DNA of 64,000 nt. Origin: Acidovorax sp. NO-1. GTDB taxonomy: Bacteria > Pseudomonadota > Gammaproteobacteria > Burkholderiales > Burkholderiaceae_C. Positions 8,608 through 14,210 of the stretch are shown in pieces (the stretch's first letter is position 1; each line of letters begins with the position of its first letter). The translations under genes and the position numbers were made by a program. The notes under the pieces were generated by a model that searched no databases, had not been told where the DNA came from, and worked only from the letters and a program-made list of their open reading frames with translations. The DNA is taken from NCBI RefSeq assembly GCF_000238595.1, contig NZ_AGTS01000075.1:62001-126000 (forward strand), read 5' to 3'.

Positions 8608-9174
8608 TCACCCGGCGGGCGTGAAGATCGCCACCAACCCCAGCACCAGAAAAATCACCGCCGAGACCACATGGACAGCGCGAATGGGCACGCGGCGAGT
8701 GATGCGCTCGCCCAGCCAGACCACCGGCGCGTTGGCGATCATCATGCCGAGCGTGGTGCCCGCCACCACCCACAGGTAGGCGTTGTACTGCGCGGCCAGC
8801 ATGACGGTGGCGATCTGGGTCTTGTCGCCCATTTCGGCCAGGAAGAATGCGACCACGGTGGTGCCAAACACCCCCCAGCGTGGCGATCCGTCGGCTTCGC
8901 CTTCGTCGAGCTTGTCGGGGATCAGCATCCACACCGCCATGGCGATGAACGATGCCCCCAATATCCAGCGCAGCATCTGCGGCCCCAGGAACGTGGTGAC
9001 CCAGGCACCGACCGCGCCGGCCAGGCCGTGATTCACCAGTGTGGCGACCAGAATGCCCAGCACGATGGGCCAGGGTTTGCGAAAACGTGCCGCCAGCACC
9101 AGCGCGAGCAGCTGCGTCTTGTCGCCCATCTCGGCGAGCGCAACGATGGCGGTGGAAATGAAGAAGGCTTCCAT
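8608..9174 (-). CDS. UPF0016/GDT1 (TMEM165) family cation transporter, probable manganese exporter
   Basis: A 188-residue membrane protein with the two diagnostic repeats of the family, VALAEMGDKTQLLALVLAAR near the N-terminus and FFLAEMGDKTQIATVMLAAQ in the second half. Each E-x-G-D-K-T motif lies in one of six predicted membrane segments. Bacterial members export Mn(II) (MneA in Vibrio) and the eukaryotic homologues transport Mn/Ca. ATG 9174 is chosen because the protein then begins MEAFFISTAIVALAEMGDK, as in the family; the Shine-Dalgarno is weak. A yybP-ykoY manganese riboswitch upstream supports a manganese role. Confidence 0.88.
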   Translation of the reverse strand: MEAFFISTAIVALAEMGDKTQLLALVLAARFRKPWPIVLGILVATLVNHGLAGAVGAWVTTFLGPQMLRWILGASFIAMAVWMLIPDKLDEGEADGSPRWGVFGTTVVAFFLAEMGDKTQIATVMLAAQYNAYLWVVAGTTLGMMIANAPVVWLGERITRRVPIRAVHVVSAVIFLVLGLVAIFTPAG

Positions 9175-9211
9175 GGGAGGGGGTCCTGTCCGGCCGGATG
9201 GGTGGAAAACG

Positions 9212-9260
9212 CATTGACTGCGCACCGACTCCGGCCATTGGGATCGGCGTGCAGTCAATG
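9212..9260 (-). promoter_or_regulatory. long hairpin between the Mn riboswitch and its gene
   Basis: CATTGACTGC (9260-9251) and GCAGTCAATG (9221-9212) are perfect 10-base complements separated by 29 nt that can pair further. The left arm includes the last bases of the aptamer (GACCATTGAC), so aptamer folding and this hairpin are mutually exclusive. That is how a translational or transcriptional expression platform would work. Confidence 0.55.
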
Positions 9261-9366
9261 GTCTCGCCCAGCTCAAAAACCGCATACGCCATAGGCTCAC
9301 AGAGCCCAAGTGTGTTGACGCATGCCCCCGGCGCATTGCGCGGCCGGGCGGGCTACTCCCCAAAGA
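9252..9366 (-). promoter_or_regulatory. yybP-ykoY (manganese) riboswitch
   Basis: The minus strand carries the hallmark elements in order: CTTTGGGGAGTAGCC (from 9365), a variable GC-rich stem, GCATGCGTCAACA, the TTGGGCTCTGTGAGCC hairpin, and GAGCTGGGCGAGACCATTGA. GGGGAGUAG at the start and G(C/A)GAGACCA near the end are conserved in this class. The class senses Mn(II) and very commonly controls UPF0016 and MntP exporters, which agrees with the downstream gene. Confidence 0.85.
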
Positions 9367-9480
9367 CGCGTCGATTTTATCCCATCGACCCCTATGGGGA
9401 TTTCCCTGCAAACCACACCAATACAGGGCTTTGGACCGGAAACCTCACAAATAAAACCCACAACGCCCATAAAAGTGATT

Positions 9481-9486
9481 AATAAT
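9481..9486 (+). promoter_or_regulatory. -10 region of the first RRM gene
   Basis: AATAAT at 9481-9486 aligns with CATAAT at 10142-10147 upstream of the paralogue. In both cases AAAAGTG lies a few bases before it and TT(C/G)GC follows. The implied start near 9493 gives a leader of about 127 nt, the same as in the paralogue. The -35 is not obvious. Confidence 0.45.
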
Positions 9487-9580
9487 GGGTTCGCTTTTCT
9501 GCGTGCAGGAAAGCAGTTAGCTTAGCGGTGAATGGTCAGTTTCGCGTCTTTGAAGTCGTCACAGGTTTGTTGATTGCGTC

Positions 9581-9616
9581 GGACTCCATCGCGTTTTTGT
9601 GTTTTTTCAGGAGTCC
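9581..9616 (+). promoter_or_regulatory. Shine-Dalgarno-sequestering hairpin, first RRM gene
   Basis: GGACTCC (9581-9587) is the perfect complement of GGAGTCC (9610-9616) across a 22-nt loop. The 3' arm contains most of the AGGAG ribosome-binding site (9609-9613) of the gene that starts at 9620. The same arrangement, with a one-pair-longer stem and a different loop, precedes the second RRM gene. Confidence 0.65.
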
Positions 9617-9619
9617 TTC

Positions 9620-10009
9620 ATGGGCAACAAACTTTACGTGGGCAACCTGCCCTATTCTTTCCGCGACGAAGATCTGCAGCAGACCTTCAGCCAGTACGGT
9701 TCCGTCGGCAGCGCCAAGGTCATGATGGAGCGCGACACCGGCCGTTCCAAGGGTTTCGGCTTTGTCGAAATGGGCAGCGATGCTGAAGCCCAAGCCGCCA
9801 TCCAGGGCGTGCATGGCACCAACTTTGGCGGCCGTGACCTCGTGGTCAACGAAGCCCGTCCCATGGAGCCCCGCGCTCCCCGCAGCGGCGGCTTCGGCGG
9901 CGGCGGTGGTGGTGGCGGCTACGGCGGTGGTGGTGGCGGCGGTTACGGCGGTGGCCGTAGCGGCGGCGGCGGCGGTGGTGGTTACGGCGGTGGCCGTAGC
10001 AGCTACTAA
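9620..10009 (+). CDS. glycine-rich RRM RNA-binding protein
   Basis: A 129-residue protein with one RRM domain (residues 1-80) and a glycine-rich tail. RNP2 is KLYVGNL and RNP1 is KGFGFVEM, both with the aromatic RNA-contacting residues. The tail (about 88-129) alternates Gly runs with Tyr and Arg, as in cold-induced bacterial and cyanobacterial Rbp proteins that bind and remodel RNA. ATG 9620 has AGGAG at 9609-9613. The leader is about 127 nt and can fold over this site, suggesting control by temperature or by the protein itself. It lies 270 bp upstream of a close paralogue in the same orientation. Confidence 0.93.
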   Translation: MGNKLYVGNLPYSFRDEDLQQTFSQYGSVGSAKVMMERDTGRSKGFGFVEMGSDAEAQAAIQGVHGTNFGGRDLVVNEARPMEPRAPRSGGFGGGGGGGGYGGGGGGGYGGGRSGGGGGGGYGGGRSSY

Positions 10010-10050
10010 AAAGCCCTTTCAGTCGACCCTTCTGGGTTGACTGAGGCAAA

Positions 10051-10076
10051 AAAAGGAGCCCAAGGGCTCCTTTTTT
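10051..10076 (+). terminator. bidirectional intrinsic terminator
   Basis: GGAGCCC and GGGCTCC (10055-10070) form a tight stem flanked by A residues on the left and TTTTTT (10071-10076) on the right. It ends the first RRM transcript before the second RRM promoter. A second hairpin with arms AGTCGACCC/GGGTTGACT precedes it. Confidence 0.8.
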
Positions 10077-10141
10077 CATGGCCGCGCAGCATGGACGCCA
10101 CAGCACAAATTGATGCTTGCCTTTTCCGCAAAAGTGTGGCG

Positions 10142-10147
10142 CATAAT
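10142..10147 (+). promoter_or_regulatory. -10 region of the second RRM gene
   Basis: CATAAT lies at 10142-10147, with TTGCCT about 19 bp upstream as a possible but over-spaced -35. The start near 10154 gives a leader of about 126 nt, matching the first RRM gene. Confidence 0.45.
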
Positions 10148-10236
10148 GAGTTGGCGCGATTTTTCGCGCTTTACAAGTTTGCGGTGATCCGTCAGTTTCG
10201 CTGAGAGCGTCATTGAGATTAGCTGGCTGCGTTTTC

Positions 10237-10276
10237 GGGACTCCATCGCTTTATCCATGTGTTTTTGAGGAGTCCC
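10237..10276 (+). promoter_or_regulatory. Shine-Dalgarno-sequestering hairpin, second RRM gene
   Basis: GGGACTCC (10237-10244) is the perfect complement of GGAGTCCC (10269-10276), with a 24-nt loop. The 3' arm overlaps the ribosome-binding site of the gene starting at 10280. The stem is conserved with the first RRM leader and is one base pair longer, while the loops differ. Confidence 0.65.
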
Positions 10277-10279
10277 TCG

Positions 10280-10833
10280 ATGGGCAACAAACTGTACGTC
10301 GGCAATCTTCCGTACTCGGTGCGCGACGGCGATCTGGAGCAGGCCTTTGGCCAGTTTGGTGCGGTGACCAGCGCCAAGGTGATGATGGAACGCGACACGG
10401 GTCGGTCCAAGGGCTTTGGCTTTGTGGAGATGGGCAGCGACGCAGAGGCCCAGGCTGCCATCAGCGGCATGAACGGGCAGCCGCTGGGAGGCCGCAGCAT
10501 TGTTGTCAATGAAGCCCGCCCCATGGAACCCCGCCCTCCACGCAGCGGTGGGTTTGGTGGTGGTGGCTACGGCGGCGGCGGTGGTGGTCGCAGCGGGGGG
10601 GTGGATACGGCGGTGGCGGTGGCGGTGGCGGTGGCTATGGCGGCGGCCGTGAAGGTGGTGGCGGTGGCGGCTATGGTGGAAACCGCGAAGGCGGTGGTGG
10701 CTATGGCGGTGGCGGTGGCGGCGGCCGCAGCGAAGGCGGTTTTCGCAGTCCCTATGGATCCGGCTCACGCAATGGCGGCGGTGGTCGCAGTGGCGGTGGT
10801 GGCGGCTACGGTGGTGGTGGCAATGGCTACTGA
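10280..10833 (+). CDS. glycine-rich RRM RNA-binding protein, frameshifted in its tail
   Basis: The first 108 or so residues closely match the upstream paralogue: KLYVGNLPYSVRDGDLEQAF, MMERDTGRSKGFGFVEMGSD and a GGFGGGGYGGGGGG tail start. At a run of seven G (10595-10601) the frame leaves the glycine-rich reading and becomes Ala/Val rich, stopping at 10858. With one more G, or two fewer, the frame would stay Gly/Tyr/Arg rich, including a GREGG and GNREGG region and RSPYGSGSRNGGG, to a TGA at 10831-10833. Coordinates here follow the restored tail. The change is either a homopolymer error in the sequence or a real, possibly reversible, frameshift. The RRM itself is intact. Confidence 0.75.
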
Positions 10834-10857
10834 TGCCTCGCCGGCAGGATTTCTCTG

Positions 10858-10881
10858 AAAGCCCCCTCGGGGGCTTTTTTT
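10858..10881 (+). terminator. intrinsic terminator after the second RRM gene
   Basis: AAAGCCCCC and GGGGGCTTTTTTT form a strong stem with a two-to-four-base loop and a seven-T tail. It also separates this gene from the convergent SDR gene. Confidence 0.85.
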
Positions 10882-10933
10882 ACGCCTGGCGCTGGCTGGC
10901 ACTGCACAAAAAATGGATGTGCGCGCGCTTTGT

Positions 10934-11716
10934 CTACTGCTCGCTCTGGCGGCGCTTGCGGGGGCGCCCTGCCAGCAGCTTGTCGAACAGCGGGTTGGGC
11001 ACCAGGCGCAGCAATTTCGCAACCACCCCCATCTGCCACGGAATGACGCGGTAGCTGGTGCCCGCCGTGATGGAGCGGAAGGCCCGGTCTGCAAAATCAT
11101 CCGCCTGCATCAGGAACGGCATGCTGTAACGGTTCTTGCGCGTGAGGGGGGTGTCGATATAGCCCGGCGAAAGGGTGACCACGCGGACTCCGTGGGGCCG
11201 CATTTCTCCGCGCAGGCTCTCGCAATAGCTGATGACAGCCGCCTTGCTGGCGCAGTAAGCGCCGTGTCCTGGCAGGCCCCGTATCCCCGCCACGCTGCCG
11301 ATGCCGACCAGGGTGCCGCTGCCTCGCTGCACCATGGCATCGACAAAGGGATGGAAGGTGGCCGCCATGCCGATGTTGTTGGTGGCGAAGGTGCGTGCCA
11401 TCACGTCAATGTCATCGCGCACACCCGTGTCCATTCCCACACTGATGCCGGCATTCGCCACGACCACGTCGGGCACCCCCTGCTGCGCGATGCAGTCCTT
11501 GCCCGCCGCGACGATGCTGTCTGTTACGGCAACGTCTGCACTATAAATTTCATAGCTATTGGCGCTTATCCCCTGTGACTCAGCCCACGTTTTTATCTCA
11601 GAAGCGCGCCGTGCCACCAATGCGAGGCGGAAGCCAGCGCGGTAAAACCGCAGCGCCAGCGCCTGGCCAATGCCGCTGGATGCGCCGGTGATGAAGACGA
11701 GGGGTGTGGTGGTCAT
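10934..11716 (-). CDS. short-chain dehydrogenase/reductase
   Basis: A 260-residue SDR: cofactor loop FITGASSGIGQALALRFYRA, NAG at the strand-4 motif (VVVANAGISVG), catalytic Ser in GIGSVAGIRG and YCASK for the Tyr-Lys pair, followed by SPGYIDTPLT. NAD(P)-dependent oxidoreduction is certain; the substrate is not. The C-terminus is basic (PRKRRQSEQ). Residues around GISANSYEIYSADVAV are encoded by a copy of dispersed repeat family A read in frame, between strand 2 and the expected DV of the adenine-binding strand. The gene lies 26 bp downstream of lptC on the same strand. Confidence 0.88.
   Translation of the reverse strand: MTTTPLVFITGASSGIGQALALRFYRAGFRLALVARRASEIKTWAESQGISANSYEIYSADVAVTDSIVAAGKDCIAQQGVPDVVVANAGISVGMDTGVRDDIDVMARTFATNNIGMAATFHPFVDAMVQRGSGTLVGIGSVAGIRGLPGHGAYCASKAAVISYCESLRGEMRPHGVRVVTLSPGYIDTPLTRKNRYSMPFLMQADDFADRAFRSITAGTSYRVIPWQMGVVAKLLRLVPNPLFDKLLAGRPRKRRQSEQ
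11541..11582 (+). repeat. dispersed AT-rich repeat, family A, copy 2 (inside SDR coding sequence)
   Basis: A partial copy of about 42 bp reading ATAAATTTCATAGCTATTGG and then CGCTTATCCCCTGTGACTCA. It matches the first half of the family consensus and is embedded in frame in the SDR gene. AT content drops back sharply on either side. Confidence 0.7.
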
Positions 11717-11742
11717 GCGGTCTGGTGGCTGATGCGGGCAGG

Positions 11743-12369
11743 TTAGGGCTTGGCCGTGCCGGGCTGGAGAACGCCACGCACGCGCCCGCGCAGCTGCAGC
11801 ACCTGGTCCAGGTTGTCGTAGTCCATGGACTCTGCGGTGAAACGGTCATTGCCGCGGATGAGCGTGACGGGCTGGTCGGACCGTACGCGCTCCGTACCGG
11901 TATAGGCGTGCAGAAATTCACCCCGAAACTCCAGCCGGGGCTGGGCGGGCGCGCCCGGCTTGGCCGGCAACGGCTCGCGGGTGACGATGGCATTGCCGAA
12001 AAGCTGCACTTCCGAAGCATCGGCGTTGGTCAGGGCACGATTGGCCGTAGCCACCGTCAGACGGCCCTGCGGCGTCACCGAGCGCATGCGGACCTGGTCA
12101 ATCTCCAGCGTGTCGGTGTCGGGGTAGTGCCGCGCTTCGTCGCCCCGCACCTCGCTCTGCAGCCGCCCGGTGGCGTCAAAGCTCTTGACGGAAAACGACT
12201 TCATGAAATAGTCCGGCTGATGTCCCAGGGGTCGCTCCAGGGAAGGCAGCTGGGGCATGGGTGCATTGCGCACCAGCCACCACGTGCCCAGCGCCAGAAA
12301 CCCCATGATCACGACCGGCAGATACAGCGAGAGTTGCTCCCAGCCCTGGCGAATCAGCGGGCGCTTCAC
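11743..12369 (-). CDS. lptC: LPS export protein LptC
   Basis: A 208-residue inner-membrane protein: cytoplasmic stub, one TM segment (LYLPVVIMGFLALGTWWLVR), then a periplasmic beta-jellyroll with PDYFMKSFSVKSFDATGRLQ, the LptC signature. It bridges LptBFG to LptA during lipopolysaccharide transport. A GTG at 12369 is chosen: it gives VKRPLIRQGWEQL before the TM segment, and no in-frame ATG lies near. A 16-codon frame (MSSNDDRHTLFCGAAA) fills the gap from kdsC with overlapping ATGA and GTGA junctions. The downstream neighbour is an SDR gene; lptA and lptB do not follow. Confidence 0.85.
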   Translation of the reverse strand: MKRPLIRQGWEQLSLYLPVVIMGFLALGTWWLVRNAPMPQLPSLERPLGHQPDYFMKSFSVKSFDATGRLQSEVRGDEARHYPDTDTLEIDQVRMRSVTPQGRLTVATANRALTNADASEVQLFGNAIVTREPLPAKPGAPAQPRLEFRGEFLHAYTGTERVRSDQPVTLIRGNDRFTAESMDYDNLDQVLQLRGRVRGVLQPGTAKP

Positions 12370-12412
12370 GCGGCTGCCCCGCAGAAAAGGGTGTGGCGGT
12401 CGTCGTTGCTGC

Positions 12413-12973
12413 TCATGCGGTGTACTGTTCCAGCAGTTGCGCATAGCGGCCCGTGGCCACCAGCAGCAGATCGCACAACTCACGGGCTGCCCCGTCGCCC
12501 CCACGCGCCTGGGTGACGAAATGCGCCGCGTGGCGCACCTCGGTCTGGGCGTTGGCGGGCGCACAGGCAAAGGCGCTGCGGCGCATCACGGGCAGGTCGG
12601 GCCAGTCGTCGCCCATGGCGGCGGCCTGGGCCCAGGTCAGGCCCAGGGTAGCCAGCATCTGCTCGGCCGCGGGGCGCTTGTCTTCGGTGCCGAACACGGC
12701 GTGCTCCACGCCCAGAGCCTTCAGGCGCACGCGCAGCGGGGCAGAGTCGCGGCCGGTGATCACGGCGGGGGTGATGCCTGCCTTTTGCAGCAGTTTGAGG
12801 CCGTGGCCGTCCAGCGTGTTGAAACGCTTGAGTGTCTCGCCCGTTTCGCTGAAATACAGGCCCCCATCGGTGAGCACGCCATCCACGTCGAAAAAGGCCA
12901 CGCGCACGCCCTGGGCGCGCAGCAGCAACTCGGGGGGGAATTGCAGCACGGGAAAGGTTGCGTCAGAGGTCAT
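12413..12973 (-). CDS. kdsC: 3-deoxy-D-manno-octulosonate 8-phosphate phosphatase
   Basis: A 186-residue HAD-superfamily enzyme of the C0 type. Motif I is VAFFDVDGVLTDGGLYFSE, motif II is VITGRDSAPL, the conserved Lys is in FGTEDKRPAAEQ and motif III is AMGDDWPDLPVM. It removes phosphate from KDO-8-P in the third step of KDO synthesis. ATG 12973 (MTSDATFP) is favoured by length; the open frame extends to 13012 through sequence bordering a repeat. It lies between kdsD and lptC in one transcription unit. Confidence 0.93.
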   Translation of the reverse strand: MTSDATFPVLQFPPELLLRAQGVRVAFFDVDGVLTDGGLYFSETGETLKRFNTLDGHGLKLLQKAGITPAVITGRDSAPLRVRLKALGVEHAVFGTEDKRPAAEQMLATLGLTWAQAAAMGDDWPDLPVMRRSAFACAPANAQTEVRHAAHFVTQARGGDGAARELCDLLLVATGRYAQLLEQYTA

Positions 12974-13017
12974 TACACAGAGTTTGAACAGGGACGGCCA
13001 AAGCGAGTGCACCCGTG

Positions 13018-13084
13018 GAACCGGCTTCGCCGGGCCAGGGGGTGCGTCCCCCTCGGGGGGAAGGCGCGAAGCGACTCAGGGGGG
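13018..13084 (-). repeat. GC-rich post-stop repeat, family B, copy 1 (short)
   Basis: On the minus strand it opens CCCCCCTGAGTCGCTTCGCG immediately after the kdsD TGA and continues into a CCTTCCCCCCGAGGGGG hairpin. This is the shortest of six copies. Confidence 0.7.
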
Positions 13085-14086
13085 TCATATGACTTTTGCG
13101 CGCATCAGGTCGCCGATGTGCACCACTCCCACCAGGGCGCCCGCTGCGTCCACCACCAGCACGCTGGTGATGGAATGCGCTTCCATCATTTCGGCGGCGT
13201 CCACGGCCAGGGCGTCGGGTGCGATGCGGCGCGGGTTGGCGTGCATGACCTGGGCGGCGGTGGTGGAACGCAGGTCGGCCCCGGCCTCGATGCGGCGGCG
13301 CAGGTCGCCGTCGGTAAAGATGCCCAGCACCTGCCCGGCGGCATCGACGATGGCCGACGCGCCCAGGCCCTTGGCGCTCATTTCGCGCATGAGGTCGCTG
13401 AACGATGCGTCGGGCGGCACACGCGGCACCTCGGCACCGGTGCGCATCACGTCGCTCACATGGGTGAGCAGCTTGCGCCCCAGCGCACCGCCGGGGTGGG
13501 ATCGGGCAAAGTCTTCGGGGCGAAAGCCCCGGGCATCGAGCAGGGCCACGGCCAGGGCGTCACCCATGGCCAGCTGGGCCGTGGTGCTGGCGGTGGGGGC
13601 CAGGTTCAGGGGGCAGGCCTCACGCTCCACACTGCAGTCGAGCACCAGGTCGGCGTGGCGGGCCAGCGTGGAATGCAGGCCGCCCGTGATGGCAATCAGC
13701 GGCGCACCCAGGCGTTTGAGCACAGGCAGGATGGCAGTGAGCTCACCGCTTTCACCGCTGTTGGAGATGCCCAGCACCAGATCGTCACCGGTGACCATCC
13801 CGAGATCGCCGTGGCTGGCCTCGGCAGGATGCACAAAGAACGCGGGTGTGCCGGTGGAGGCGAGCGTGGCGGCGATCTTGCGGCCGACATGGCCGCTCTT
13901 GCCCATGCCCATCACCACCACCCGGCCCCGGGCCTGCAGCACCAGCTGCACGGCCTTGGCAAACACGCCATCGACGCGGGCGGCAAGCCCGGTCAACGCC
14001 GCCGCCTCGATATCGAAGGTCTCACGGGCCAGACGCAGGGCCTGATCAGCATCAAAAGGGGGCAGCGCGGCAGGGGCGGGAGTCAT
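13085..14086 (-). CDS. kdsD: D-arabinose 5-phosphate isomerase
   Basis: A 333-residue protein with an SIS sugar isomerase domain (GRVVVMGMGKSGHVGRKIAA, SHGDLGMV, LGISNSGESGEL) and two C-terminal CBS domains (VMRTGAEVP through GDLRRRI, and VMHANPRRI through HIGDLMRAKVI). It converts ribulose-5-phosphate to arabinose-5-phosphate, the first step of KDO synthesis. It is the first gene of kdsD-kdsC-lptC, divergent from the Kef-type antiporter gene as in many betaproteobacteria. Confidence 0.95.
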   Translation of the reverse strand: MTPAPAALPPFDADQALRLARETFDIEAAALTGLAARVDGVFAKAVQLVLQARGRVVVMGMGKSGHVGRKIAATLASTGTPAFFVHPAEASHGDLGMVTGDDLVLGISNSGESGELTAILPVLKRLGAPLIAITGGLHSTLARHADLVLDCSVEREACPLNLAPTASTTAQLAMGDALAVALLDARGFRPEDFARSHPGGALGRKLLTHVSDVMRTGAEVPRVPPDASFSDLMREMSAKGLGASAIVDAAGQVLGIFTDGDLRRRIEAGADLRSTTAAQVMHANPRRIAPDALAVDAAEMMEAHSITSVLVVDAAGALVGVVHIGDLMRAKVI

Positions 14087-14210
14087 ATGGCGATTCTATC
14101 GACCGGGCCTGCCTGCCACCGTGCAGGGTGCACCAAGCCCACTGGCTCGGCCAGCGCTTTCGCGCGCGGTGGACAGGCGCGGCGGGCAAGGCTCGGATAG
14201 CATCGCTGTC

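Noticed and set aside
8540-9292. A long minus-strand frame beginning MAYAVFELGETIDCTP upstream of the UPF0016 gene
   Set aside because: Its start lies in the manganese riboswitch RNA, its frame differs from the real gene, and no domain is present.
12257-14200. A long plus-strand frame opposite lptC/kdsC/kdsD
   Set aside because: No recognisable domain, composition of a GC shadow, and three well-supported genes on the other strand.
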